Source: Methanomicrobia archaeon (GTDB lineage: Archaea > Halobacteriota > Bog-38 > Methanoflorentales > Methanoflorentaceae). From it: DNA of 64,000 bases. Below are positions 1 through 8,042 of this stretch, in pieces; position 1 is the stretch's first letter, and each line of letters starts with the position of its first letter. The stretch spans positions 1 to 64,000 of the forward strand of contig JACTTZ010000008.1 in assembly GCA_015660915.1 (NCBI GenBank), given 5' to 3'. The notes under the pieces were generated by a model. It saw only the letters and a program-made list of their open reading frames with translations, ran no database searches and was not told the origin of the DNA. A program made the translations under genes and the position numbers.

Positions 1-121
1 TCGAAACCACCCCCGAAAAGAGACATCTTAAGGACATCGGTAAAAGACCGGTTTGATAGAGTCGGGATGTACGCACCAAGGCAACGAGGTGTTCAGTCCG
101 CGGCTACTAACGTCCGAGCCA
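1..121 (+). rRNA. 23S ribosomal RNA, 3' end (partial)
   Basis: The first ~120 bases match the conserved 3' terminal part of archaeal 23S rRNA, including a CCCCGAAAAGAGACATC stretch and the GTTCAGTCCGCGGC segment just before the end. The gene begins outside the window. The exact 3' end is uncertain by about 10-20 bases because processing sites cannot be read directly. tRNA-Cys and 5S rRNA follow on the same strand, as in an rRNA operon. Confidence 0.85.
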
Positions 122-231
122 CGTCTTCGCATTAGCTAGGCGTATACCGGACCCTTGTGGGGCGTTGCCTTCGAGCAGCGCTATTATGGAACGTGCATTT
201 TTTCCTTGCGCCAGTGGTTTGGCCCACAAGC

Positions 232-303
232 GCCAAGGTGGCGGAGCGGTTACGCGGCTGCCTGCAGAGCAGCTACACTCCGGTTCGAATCCGGACCTTG
301 GCT
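232..303 (+). tRNA. tRNA-Cys (GCA)
   Basis: A full cloverleaf can be folded by eye. The acceptor stem is GCCAAGG with CCTTGGC, the anticodon stem is GCTGC with GCAGC around the loop CTGCAGA (anticodon GCA), and the T arm is TCCGG-TTCGAAT-CCGGA. The discriminator is U, as expected for tRNA-Cys. No CCA is encoded and no intron is visible. It lies between 23S and 5S rRNA and is probably co-transcribed with them. Confidence 0.95.
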
Positions 304-304
304 T

Positions 305-429
305 GACGTAGCGGCCATAGCGGCGGGGAAACTCCCGTTCCCATCCCGAACACGGAAGATAAGCCCGTCAACGTTCCATGTTGTACTGAAGTGCGAGAGC
401 CTTCGGGAACCATGGAGCGCTGCTACGTC
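305..429 (+). rRNA. 5S ribosomal RNA
   Basis: The segment has the archaeal 5S layout. The terminal helix is GACGTAGC at the 5' end with GCTACGTC at the 3' end, and the conserved CCCGTTCCCATCCCGAACACGG block follows the 5' strand. It ends the rRNA operon. A T-rich run (CTTTTTTG) about 10-20 bases downstream is a plausible transcription stop. End positions are set by the terminal helix and may be off by a few bases. Confidence 0.9.
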
Positions 430-450
430 TCTTATTCACTTTTTTGATTA
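430..450 (+). terminator. Probable rRNA operon terminator (T-rich)
   Basis: A pyrimidine-rich stretch with six consecutive T directly follows 5S rRNA. Archaeal termination often needs only a T tract. No other signal is visible before the converging gene at 547. Confidence 0.4.
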
Positions 451-546
451 AACGCGACTGCGATGAGAAGCTATGAGAATAGATCCTTTAACGCGCGATA
501 CGCTAGTATCCTGCTTTGCGGCTGTAGAGCCGCCTGTCAGGGGAGC

Positions 547-1656
547 TCAACTCAAAACATCTGTGAGCTGATTTGATCGCAGCGCATTTCGTATTTCAAG
601 TGCGATGCGCCTTCCACACGACATGGTGTCATATACATAGTCCGCGTACGGAGACCCTGTCGGATACAGATTCGTTCCGGCGACAAGCCTTGCTGATACT
701 TCAAACACTTTGAACTGAAGCGTATCGGTAACCATCGTCTCGAGACAGAATGGGCCGATCATGCCGCCGAACAAATCGATCGATTTTTCGACCACGCGGC
801 GCCCCATATCGAACACCTCCTCGAGAAGCTTCTCTCGCAGCACGACAGGAACGTTTCCGGTAACGACAAACGTAGGTTCGACGGCAGCTCCGCCTGCTCG
901 ATAGATCTCGTCAACGTTTGCCTCCAATCGGCGGTCAATGCCGAGCATCTCAAGAGCCCCTTTGCGCAGTCGGTAGCCAGTTTTTGCGATCGGCGAATAG
1001 AAGTAGTGAAAGTAAAATCGCGTCCCGAGAACAAACTCCTGTATTGTGTATTGTGCGGACGGCTCTATGCCTTTGACGAAGTCTGCATAATCTTTCGCGA
1101 TGAAGAAGCCTCGGCCGCCTTTGGCTCCGTGATACTTTACAATGACTGGTGACTGAATGTCTCGTGGATCGCGTATCTCTTTGGGCATATGCACGCCTGC
1201 CCCTTCCAGCCATCGTCTGCTTTTCGTCCGATCTGACTCCCATTGAAGCACGCGGCGATTTCCAAAGGTGGGCACGCTTAGGTCTAAAAAATTGTCGGCT
1301 CCGAGATACTCGACGAGGGATCCGTGAGGGATTAGAATCACGTTCTGGTCGCGCAATTCGCCGGCGTGCTTGAGCACGTCGAGATGGCTGCCTACTACCA
1401 AAAAGTCGTCAGGTTTGGCTCTTGGGTATGCGTCGTAATACTTCGGTATTTGCCCGACTGCGAGGCCGAGCGTTTTAAAGCCCTCCTCGCGGGCGCCGTG
1501 AAAAATTTGTAAGCTCGTATGGGAGCACAAAGTCGCGAGCGTTATTTCGTCCAAATCGTAGCTGGCAATGGCTTCCGGTATTGGGTCTATGCATATCCCC
1601 CGCGGACTTGATAGGACAGTATTGCGCTCAACAATATAAAAAGAACACGTGTTCAC
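547..1656 (-). CDS. PurP-family ATP-grasp ligase (paralogue)
   Basis: This 369-aa protein belongs to the PurP family, the ATP-grasp ligases that make formylaminoimidazole carboxamide ribotide from AICAR and formate in archaeal purine synthesis. Family features seen are the N-terminal TLCSHTSLQIFHGAREEGF segment, YYDAYPRAKPDDFLVV, the FYFHYFYSP block and the C-terminal ETMVTD...SARLVAGTNLY region. It diverges from the neighbouring PurP at 3255: RIGGGTN is replaced by RLVAGTN. It may therefore be a PurP2-type paralogue with a changed substrate. The first 25 residues are unlike the family, and a TATA-like TTTTTATATTG lies inside them, so the true start (GTG at 1656 in the track) may be further in. 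It sits downstream of the FAD oxidoreductase on the same strand, 184 bases away. Confidence 0.8.
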   Translation of the reverse strand: MNTCSFYIVERNTVLSSPRGICIDPIPEAIASYDLDEITLATLCSHTSLQIFHGAREEGFKTLGLAVGQIPKYYDAYPRAKPDDFLVVGSHLDVLKHAGELRDQNVILIPHGSLVEYLGADNFLDLSVPTFGNRRVLQWESDRTKSRRWLEGAGVHMPKEIRDPRDIQSPVIVKYHGAKGGRGFFIAKDYADFVKGIEPSAQYTIQEFVLGTRFYFHYFYSPIAKTGYRLRKGALEMLGIDRRLEANVDEIYRAGGAAVEPTFVVTGNVPVVLREKLLEEVFDMGRRVVEKSIDLFGGMIGPFCLETMVTDTLQFKVFEVSARLVAGTNLYPTGSPYADYVYDTMSCGRRIALEIRNALRSNQLTDVLS

Positions 1657-1837
1657 TGCTGAACAACAGTTGCTCGTGCGTCACTGCCAACGAATGCAAA
1701 TCGATCGTTGTTTTTGTGCGGAGCGAGGTTTTTGCACCTCAGACAGACGTGCCTGTGACGTAACTTCGTTTGTCCAAGTGGCGAAGCATAGCTTCCGCAA
1801 AAAAAGTAGCTGCAGCAAAAAGCGAGCGCTTCGCTAT

Positions 1838-3253
1838 TCAGGAACCCTTCTCAAGCTCTTTGAGAATTCCACGGCCCGCGATCACGCCAGTCGCAGCTGC
1901 GTTGATTATATCCCTTGAAAGTCCCGTCCCGTCTCCTGCAGCGTAAAGCGCCTTGGTGCTCGTCGCTAATTCTCGTGAAACCTGTAGCTCCATAGCGTAA
2001 AACTTCACTTCAGGAGCATATAGCAGCGTTGAGTCAGAAGCAACGCCCGGTATGACTTCATTCAGCTTTTCAAGTCCTTCAATGATGTCCATGACGATTC
2101 TATGCGGCATTGCCATTGATATATCGCCGGGCGTGACATCTTCAAGTGTGTTTTTTACGGGGTTTCTTCGTATCCGACTCCAAGTGGAGCGCTGACCGCG
2201 ACGTAAATCCCCCATTCGTTGTATAATCGGATTGCCGCCTCCTATGGTTGTCGCCAGTTTGGAGACCGATTTGCCGTATCTTGTGGTGTCCTCGAGTGGT
2301 TCCGTAAGTTCGGTTCGTACTAAGAAAGCGAAATTCGTATTCTCGGATCGTCGGCTCTTGAGAGAGTGTCCGTTCGTGCCTATGAAACCTTCGTAGCGCT
2401 CCTTGACGACAAACCCGTGCTCGTTCGTGCAAAACGTTCTTACGAAATCGTCGTACCGCTTTGTGCGAATGTGAAACTTCGGGTCGCGGTTTATGTTGGT
2501 TATCGGGTCCATTATTATCGACGGGACCTCCACGCGAACGCCGATATCTATCGCGCCATGCTTCGCGTCGATGCCGTGACGCTTAACGAGGGTATTCACC
2601 CATTCCCCGCCAATTCGTCCCGGACAAAGCAGCGTAAACCGTGAAACAAGCTTCTCGCCGTGTTCCAACAATACCCCGGTGCACGTGTTATCCTCGATGA
2701 GCAGGTCGCGCACTGGAGCGTTTAGGCGAAATGCAGTCCCTCGAGACCTTAGATCATTTTCAAAGTTTTCGATGATGCGGGGGGCGTTGTCGGAGCCCAT
2801 GTGGCGCTGTGGAATCTCGATGAAATGAACGCCTACTGAAGCCGCGCCCCGCTTCAGCTTTTCCACTTGAACCCCCTCGGCGTTAAAAAGTTTCTCAGGG
2901 GCGCCGTACTTGAGGAACAGATTGTCGATATAATCCACAAGTTCCCAGGCAGACTTATCATCCCCCGTAATTGCGGCAAGGTCGCCTCCGATATCCGGCC
3001 GGAGATTTAGGGTGCCGTCAGAGAAAGTACCGGCACCGCCGACGCCGCACATGATGTCGCACTCCTTACACTCCGCGCATTTCCCGGTTTCCTCCATGGG
3101 GCATCGGCGCTCTTTGATGTCGCGCCCCCGATCGATGACCAACACGCGTATGTCCCGATCCGCCAGCTCGTTTGCCGCACACATGCCAGCAGGACCCGCT
3201 CCTATGATGATGACGTCCCAGTCTGTGTCTTCTTTCGATCCACTGCGTTTCAT
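1838..3253 (-). CDS. FAD-dependent dehydrogenase, COG2509 type
   Basis: A 471-aa flavoprotein of a family known mostly as uncharacterised FAD-dependent dehydrogenases. Residues 12-30 carry a dinucleotide-binding motif (VIIIGAGPAGMCAANELA). A cysteine cluster CPMEETGKCAECKECDIMC at about residues 51-69 is followed by GVGGAGTFSDGTLN, typical of the family. The C-terminal ALYAAGDGTGLSRDIINAA is the second FAD contact. The Cys cluster may hold an Fe-S centre or a redox disulfide; that is inference. Its ATG begins one base after the stop of the PurP gene upstream, so the two are surely co-transcribed. A link to purine or formate metabolism is suggested by context only. Confidence 0.8.
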   Translation of the reverse strand: MKRSGSKEDTDWDVIIIGAGPAGMCAANELADRDIRVLVIDRGRDIKERRCPMEETGKCAECKECDIMCGVGGAGTFSDGTLNLRPDIGGDLAAITGDDKSAWELVDYIDNLFLKYGAPEKLFNAEGVQVEKLKRGAASVGVHFIEIPQRHMGSDNAPRIIENFENDLRSRGTAFRLNAPVRDLLIEDNTCTGVLLEHGEKLVSRFTLLCPGRIGGEWVNTLVKRHGIDAKHGAIDIGVRVEVPSIIMDPITNINRDPKFHIRTKRYDDFVRTFCTNEHGFVVKERYEGFIGTNGHSLKSRRSENTNFAFLVRTELTEPLEDTTRYGKSVSKLATTIGGGNPIIQRMGDLRRGQRSTWSRIRRNPVKNTLEDVTPGDISMAMPHRIVMDIIEGLEKLNEVIPGVASDSTLLYAPEVKFYAMELQVSRELATSTKALYAAGDGTGLSRDIINAAATGVIAGRGILKELEKGS

Positions 3254-3254
3254 G

Positions 3255-4400
3255 TTACGTCACTATCTTCTCAATTTCGTCGAGAGCTATCGCGCGCTTG
3301 ACCTCAAGCGCGAGGCGTCGTCCTGAACTCATCCTTGTCCCAAACAGGGAATTTCCGTATGAGGCACCCACGTTCGTATGGACGTTTGTGCCTCCGCCGA
3401 TGCGCGTTGCGATATCATAAACGTAAAAGTCCATATTTTGATCAACGATGGTCTGTAGGCAGAACGGCCCAATGATCGGAGCGCTGTAATGCTGCTTGGA
3501 GAACGCGACAAATCGCTCAGCCATGAGGTAGACTCTCTCGAGCAACGACTCTCTTAGAGACGCGTTGGCGTGGCCGACGATCGTCATAAGTGGGTCACGG
3601 AACTGCGCGGGCAGCTCCAACTGCTGCTCAGCGGGAATGCGAACCAATCCGTCCAGGTTGCTTTCGAATCTGAAGTCAATCCCCAGAAGCTCGATCTCAT
3701 CATCGATGGGAGAGTAAAAGAAGTTGAAGTTGAAGACCGGGCCGATGATGTACTGTTCAATGCGGGCGTCTTTGAGGGCTTCCGTCGTAATAATCTCGCG
3801 GTTAAGGAGGCGCTCGACTTTAGCGTCGAACTCCTCTGGGGAAGCGGCCGTGAAGAACCCGCGCTCGAGCGTCATATACTTGTGATGGAGCTTCACCATC
3901 ACGAGCGTATCTATGTCGTCTTTGCTCGCGTAGTGTTTCGGGATAGGAATACCCGCTTGCTGACTGACCCAGTAGTAATTTTCTTCTTCCGTCTCCCTGT
4001 CCTCAATTTTCAACATGTCACGCGTGCCGACGAGTGGTAATCTAAACTCATTCTCGACCCGCCGCACTCCGTTGTAGACCACAAAAGACCGATTGGGGAT
4101 AAACAGCGTGTTCTTAGCGATGAGCTGTTGTTGTACGTTTTCAGTGAGGATCTCATCAAACTTGTTGAGGACAAGGCTCTCATCAACGAAGCCTTTGCGC
4201 AGTCCGTTCACGGTCCGATTCTTAAAATAGTTCGTATAAAGTCCATCGCGGCCTTTTTGGCATACGACGAGGTTGGGAATCTCTTCGTCGCGGGCACCAT
4301 CGCAGACATCTAATGCGGAATGCGAGCCGAGCACGCCGATTGTGATATTCTTTTTATCATATTCGCTCACCACATCTATGACGTCTTGCTTGGTTATCAT
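3255..4400 (-). CDS. purP: 5-formaminoimidazole-4-carboxamide ribonucleotide synthetase (PurP)
   Basis: This 381-aa protein has the full set of PurP signatures: IGVLGSHSALDVCDGARDE near the N terminus, CQKGRDG, FIPNRSFVVYNG, ELLGIDFRFESNLDGLVR, the NFNFFYSP segment and the C-terminal RIGGGTNVHTNVG with MSSGRRLALEVK. PurP uses ATP and formate to formylate AICAR without folate, a step of archaeal IMP synthesis. GGAGGAG lies about 6 bases before the ATG, and a TATA-like TTTATATG lies some 35 bases upstream. It heads an operon with the COG2509 flavoprotein. Of the two paralogues in the window it is closer to canonical PurP. Confidence 0.9.
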   Translation of the reverse strand: MITKQDVIDVVSEYDKKNITIGVLGSHSALDVCDGARDEEIPNLVVCQKGRDGLYTNYFKNRTVNGLRKGFVDESLVLNKFDEILTENVQQQLIAKNTLFIPNRSFVVYNGVRRVENEFRLPLVGTRDMLKIEDRETEEENYYWVSQQAGIPIPKHYASKDDIDTLVMVKLHHKYMTLERGFFTAASPEEFDAKVERLLNREIITTEALKDARIEQYIIGPVFNFNFFYSPIDDEIELLGIDFRFESNLDGLVRIPAEQQLELPAQFRDPLMTIVGHANASLRESLLERVYLMAERFVAFSKQHYSAPIIGPFCLQTIVDQNMDFYVYDIATRIGGGTNVHTNVGASYGNSLFGTRMSSGRRLALEVKRAIALDEIEKIVT

Positions 4401-4793
4401 GAGAAGTCTCCTCCACCATGTTCATCAAGCGCATATAAAGGTTTTCGGACGATCTGATAATAAGTGGCTGTGCCCGAAATCAGTCAATTATGATTAATAA
4501 GCGAGGAATGCACGCATAGGTGCTAAAGTTCTAAAGAACACTGTCTATAAGATGCTAGGTGCCGGCGAACGGAAAAAAGTGTGACAAAAGAGTAACAAAA
4601 TGGTAACAAAATGATAACAAAACCATACCATTTAAAAAAAATCAAACTACAATTAAGTGGCAGTCTACGGCACTGATTCGGCCGTAAGAACATGGGCTCC
4701 GCACAGCTTGTCTAGAGTAAAAAAAACGCTCGGCCTACAGCTCTTGCAGCGGTATGCATAGCAAAAAAAGAGGTCAGATGACGTCCGCTACTA
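4401..4793. other. Intergenic region with an AT-rich tandem repeat
   Basis: This 390-base gap holds the purP promoter at its left side and the A-rich repeat listed separately. No ORF or RNA fold is convincing here. The stretch is clearly more AT-rich than its surroundings. Confidence 0.5.
4581..4624 (+). repeat. Four-copy 11-nt tandem repeat
   Basis: Four head-to-tail copies of an 11-base unit are visible: GTGACAAAAGA, GTAACAAAATG, GTAACAAAATG and ATAACAAAACC. The two central copies are identical. The period is close to one helical turn, so an array of aligned protein binding sites is possible. A simple microsatellite is the alternative. Confidence 0.7.
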
Positions 4794-5051
4794 TTAAGGA
4801 AGTTCGGTTTTTAGCAGAATGAGTTTATCGCCTACAGTCTTGATGCTACCGCCCAATTCGTGCAGCAAGGTATCCAGTCCGGCAACGTCAATATGCTCGC
4901 GCTTCAGAAGTCTGACCAAATAGTCGAGGTCAGCGAACTCGGCCGATAGTTCTCCAAGCTTGTCTAGTAAGTCGCCATATGTGACAGCTGCTACGAGCTC
5001 TATCCTCCCTTCATTGTTGAATTGAGGTGTAATGGCAGTTCGTATGTCCAT
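4794..5051 (-). CDS. Small hypothetical protein downstream of fwdC
   Basis: An 85-aa ORF on the fwd strand, 68 bases beyond fwdC. The product looks helical and acidic (for example GDLLDKLGELSAEFADLDYL) with no cysteine, membrane segment or motif I recognise. No clear ribosome binding site precedes the ATG. It could be the last gene of the fwd operon or a chance ORF. Confidence 0.45.
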   Translation of the reverse strand: MDIRTAITPQFNNEGRIELVAAVTYGDLLDKLGELSAEFADLDYLVRLLKREHIDVAGLDTLLHELGGSIKTVGDKLILLKTELP

Positions 5052-5119
5052 TCGTGTGATTTATGGCCCAAGCTGGCGTAAAGTAGGCCGCCCGCGGTGT
5101 CTATGCGGGCGTTCCTTGA

Positions 5120-5923
5120 CTACATTTTTACAAACAGCTTGCCCCTCCCCAATTCCGCGTGATCTCCATTCAGAACTTGGAACGTTGTCAGCACTCCGTC
5201 GATTTCAAGCTCCTCGGTCCCATTAGGTGTGAAACCAGGCATCATGGCTCCAATTTTTCCGAACACGTAGATGTTTCCACGGTTCATCATCGCGCCGACG
5301 CGCCCTGGCGAGTTTCCGTGAATGATGATGGTTGGCGGGGGGTCTTTCCGTCCAATGCCCTTGCCCATGTGAATTCCGGCATTGATGCCGACGTCGCCTT
5401 TGACGGTGATCGTGCCGCCCATCATGTACTCTCCGACGCTTTGGCCTGCGTTCCCGTTAATAACGATCTTACCACCTTTCATGCCGCGCCAGTCACCGCG
5501 GTAAGAGGCGCCACAGTAGTCAAATACGTTCCCTTCAAAGAGGATATCGCCGCCCTCCATCTGGATGGCGCAAAAGGCATCAGCATCTCCCTTTACCCGT
5601 ATTCTGCCGCCTTTCATCCAGGCGCCACAGTACATGTCAACGTCCCCTTTGCAAAGCACAGCTCCGGCTGTCATGAACGCGCCGATGTACTTGACGCGAG
5701 GAACGTCGCCAGCTATAATGATCCCTTGGTCTTCTACCGAGTCTGCTACTTTCCCTGAGATGGCGAAAAACCGCCCGAGCGGCCACTGGGTATTTCCTTC
5801 GAGAACTGGCAACTCCGCAATTTCTTCAAGGGTTTTGCCGCACACTATATCAGGTGCTATTACTGGCGCTTCGAGTACGAGGTAATCGACGTCGTCTTTT
5901 GGTGTTAGCGTTAAGCGGTCCAT
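5120..5923 (-). CDS. fwdC: Formylmethanofuran dehydrogenase subunit C
   Basis: FwdC is the beta-helical scaffold subunit of the tungsten or molybdenum enzyme that fixes CO2 to formylmethanofuran (or runs the reverse reaction). The sequence shows the expected GxxxGxxxG-type repeats through the middle: GDVDMYCGAWMKGGRIRVKG, then AIQMEGGDILFEGN, YRGDWRGMKGGKIVING and GEYMMGGTITVKGD, with NRGNIYVFG later. The ATG at 5923 is chosen over the GTG at 5941 because GGGAGG lies about 10 bases upstream of it, inside the end of fwdD. The gene overlaps fwdD by 13 bases, so coupled translation is likely. Confidence 0.93.
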   Translation of the reverse strand: MDRLTLTPKDDVDYLVLEAPVIAPDIVCGKTLEEIAELPVLEGNTQWPLGRFFAISGKVADSVEDQGIIIAGDVPRVKYIGAFMTAGAVLCKGDVDMYCGAWMKGGRIRVKGDADAFCAIQMEGGDILFEGNVFDYCGASYRGDWRGMKGGKIVINGNAGQSVGEYMMGGTITVKGDVGINAGIHMGKGIGRKDPPPTIIIHGNSPGRVGAMMNRGNIYVFGKIGAMMPGFTPNGTEELEIDGVLTTFQVLNGDHAELGRGKLFVKM

Positions 5924-6333
5924 TTGCGATTCGCCTCCCACTTTGGTCTTGCCCGTTTGGTATAGTACTTTTTCATGAGCTCTTGAGGTCCAAGCACGGG
6001 GCTACTCCCTTTTTCAATTTGAACGACCAAGTTCTTGTAGCGAGGGCTGCCCGTTGATTCCGTTACTGGGGTTACGACGATGTTCGCCCACGGACCACGG
6101 GGGATAAAGATCTCTCCTCTTTGCTGCCTGTCGGTCTTTTTCGCCCTGAGGATGACGCTGTCGCCGTACGAGTTGGTGACTTTTACAAACCACGGTTTGC
6201 CTAATTCCTCGAAGTCCTCAGGACTTATATCGCAGTATGCTGCTTCTTGTGTATAGTCGTCAGTGAACTTGCGCCCGCCTTTAATGACGGCACCCTGAAA
6301 TGCGGTGCTGCCGGTATTTAGAATTATATCCAA
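5911..6333 (-). CDS. fwdD: Formylmethanofuran dehydrogenase subunit D
   Basis: A 140-aa molybdopterin dinucleotide-binding domain protein that works with FwdB to hold the metal pterin. Visible features are the N-terminal MDIILNTGSTAFQG, NSYGDSVILRAKKTD and IFIPRGPWANIVV, all common in FwdD. It lies between fwdB (20 bases upstream) and fwdC (overlapping) on the same strand. In many methanogens fwdD and fwdB are adjacent, as here. Confidence 0.93.
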   Translation of the reverse strand: MDIILNTGSTAFQGAVIKGGRKFTDDYTQEAAYCDISPEDFEELGKPWFVKVTNSYGDSVILRAKKTDRQQRGEIFIPRGPWANIVVTPVTESTGSPRYKNLVVQIEKGSSPVLGPQELMKKYYTKRARPKWEANRKWTA

Positions 6334-6353
6334 TCCACTCTCCCCCTGCTTTG

Positions 6354-7793
6354 TTAACCAGCCCTGGATACGAGCTTATCCAGACGTTGTCCAAACTCTT
6401 CGTCAGATAGCGGAGTCGTCTGAGGCTTCGCCTGCGCCTCTTCTTCCTTTGCCTTTTCGCGTGCTTCCAGTTTCTGAATAATGGCGTCACGCAACTGTGT
6501 ACACGTGTCTTCATTAGACTTCGTAAAGTCAAATGGCGGATCGCAGAAGCTTCGAGCGTAGATCGGCACGTTGTCCATCCGATAGAAAGTGCCCGTACAC
6601 TCCATAGCGTCTAAAACACCTGGCAGCACGACGTCGCTAATGAATGCTTGTGGTCCCTCCGCAGTTTCTATAGAGACTACGGGAATCTCGCACATCCTCT
6701 CGACCGCTATTTTCGGTAGATGAGCCCCCAGATCGGCGCACATGCAGAACAACGCGTCAACTTCGCCCCTCCGAAGTGCATCAACGCACGAGTACTCACC
6801 CGGCTGATAGCGTGGCGCCCCGGTCGAGAAGTCGACGGCGTATGGAAATCCATGTGACCAATTAAGGACTTGATTGAACCCTGTGACGTTGCAATGCCCT
6901 CTGTTTGCCAGGATCACGAACTTGCCGGTTTTGTTACCGAGCTGCGTCAACCGCATCGCCATTGATGCGTTGTAGTGTTTGCCGCGGGTGCTTGCGATGC
7001 CTAAACCGACCCATATCACTCCAAAGCGTGCATCTTTTACCATTTCTGCCGCTTTATGAATATCCTCACGGCTGATACCGGTAACATCTGTAAAGGATTC
7101 GTGCGGCTCAAATCCGTTGAGAATCGTCATAATCGCGCTGAGCACCTCGAAATCGGTGCCTGGCTTAAGCTGGAGGTGAAGGTCTGCGTGCTCAGCTGTG
7201 GTCGAGCGTCTCGGGTCGACGACGATGACCTTTCTCCCATAGCGCCCCTGTTCTGTGAAGAAACCGCGCACAAATATCGAATGGCGGCTTAAGTGCCTCG
7301 GGTGGGAGTCTTCTGGGTTGGCACCCCAGTAGATGTCAAGATCCGCTCTGTTTCGGGTTTCACCGAGTGTACATCCGGCTTGCCCCACGTCTTGCATGGC
7401 CATTACTGTCGGCCCGTGGCAGATCGTCGCGTTACCATCAACCAGTCCACCTAGCATCTCAGCGATCTCGATGGCTATTGCCATAGCCTCTGAGGTCGTT
7501 TCGCTTCCCACGAAAAAGAACGGTCGTTTCGCGTTTACGAGAAACTCAGCTGCTTTGTCGACAGCCTCGCTCCACGGGGCCTCTTTTCCATTGATTAGAG
7601 GCTTGGTAATTCGGTGACTGCTTCGAAGCTCCTTGAACTTCGCATCACCCATAATGCAGGCATTTCGCGTAACGACGGATACGTCGTCAAGTTCGACTTC
7701 AATGTCGTCGCACGCTATGCCGCATACAGGGCACGTCACGTCAGTGCATGTTATTTTATTGCTAATTTCGCTTTCTTGTGCTTCAGAGCTCAT
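6354..7793 (-). CDS. fwdB: Formylmethanofuran dehydrogenase subunit B (catalytic)
   Basis: This 479-aa subunit carries the active site of the Fwd enzyme. Near the N terminus CPVCGIACDDIEV plus NACIMG supplies the [4Fe-4S] cysteines. The motif ATICHGPTVMAMQDVG contains a cysteine presumed to bind tungsten or molybdenum, so this is a Cys and not a Sec form. YWGANPEDSHPRHLSRHSIF is also typical. The C-terminal ~40 residues are a charged helical tail (KAKEEEAQAKPQ) that makes it longer than the usual ~430 aa. GAGGTG precedes the ATG. No fwdA, fwdF or fwdG lies in the window, so the rest of the enzyme must be encoded elsewhere. Confidence 0.95.
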   Translation of the reverse strand: MSSEAQESEISNKITCTDVTCPVCGIACDDIEVELDDVSVVTRNACIMGDAKFKELRSSHRITKPLINGKEAPWSEAVDKAAEFLVNAKRPFFFVGSETTSEAMAIAIEIAEMLGGLVDGNATICHGPTVMAMQDVGQAGCTLGETRNRADLDIYWGANPEDSHPRHLSRHSIFVRGFFTEQGRYGRKVIVVDPRRSTTAEHADLHLQLKPGTDFEVLSAIMTILNGFEPHESFTDVTGISREDIHKAAEMVKDARFGVIWVGLGIASTRGKHYNASMAMRLTQLGNKTGKFVILANRGHCNVTGFNQVLNWSHGFPYAVDFSTGAPRYQPGEYSCVDALRRGEVDALFCMCADLGAHLPKIAVERMCEIPVVSIETAEGPQAFISDVVLPGVLDAMECTGTFYRMDNVPIYARSFCDPPFDFTKSNEDTCTQLRDAIIQKLEAREKAKEEEAQAKPQTTPLSDEEFGQRLDKLVSRAG

Positions 7794-7926
7794 TTTAGCA
7801 CCTCAATTCGCATTTCTTGGCTTCGAAGTTCCGCGTGCAGCTCACTCAACGTCAAAGTGCACAACTCATATTTCCGATCAGTTATGAAGCAAGCTTTAAA
7901 GCCGTGCGAATTATGCCTCTGCGCTA

Positions 7927-7952
7927 GCGATATTATCTTGTTATAATATCGC
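7927..7952. promoter_or_regulatory. Perfect 10-bp inverted repeat between fwdB and fmdE
   Basis: GCGATATTAT and its exact reverse complement ATAATATCGC are separated by six bases. It lies in the shared 249-base upstream region of the divergent fwd operon and FmdE gene, about 134 bases from the fwdB start. The size and symmetry suit a dimeric repressor. Similar GCGTTAT-type half-sites occur upstream of modA, so a metal-responsive regulator is a reasonable guess. It contains TATA-like sequence and may overlap the fwd promoter. Confidence 0.6.
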
Positions 7953-7972
7953 CACGTTTTAAGAGGCTAGCG

Positions 7973-7984
7973 TAAAATATAAAA
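7973..7984 (+). promoter_or_regulatory. TATA box for the FmdE-family gene
   Basis: AAAATATAAAAG lies about 65 bases before the ATG at 8043 in the divergent region. It fits an archaeal TATA element and would give a leader of roughly 35 bases. Confidence 0.5.
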
Positions 7985-8042
7985 GTATCGTTATAATGAA
8001 TAAGGTATATCGCTGCTTGCGCCTTGCGGGCGGAAAAGTACC

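Noticed and set aside
155-451. 98-aa ORF over the tRNA and 5S genes
   Set aside because: It covers tRNA-Cys and 5S rRNA, which are certain.
7700-7760. Selenocysteine in FwdB
   Set aside because: The likely metal-ligand position (ICHGP) is an ordinary Cys codon and there is no in-frame TGA.
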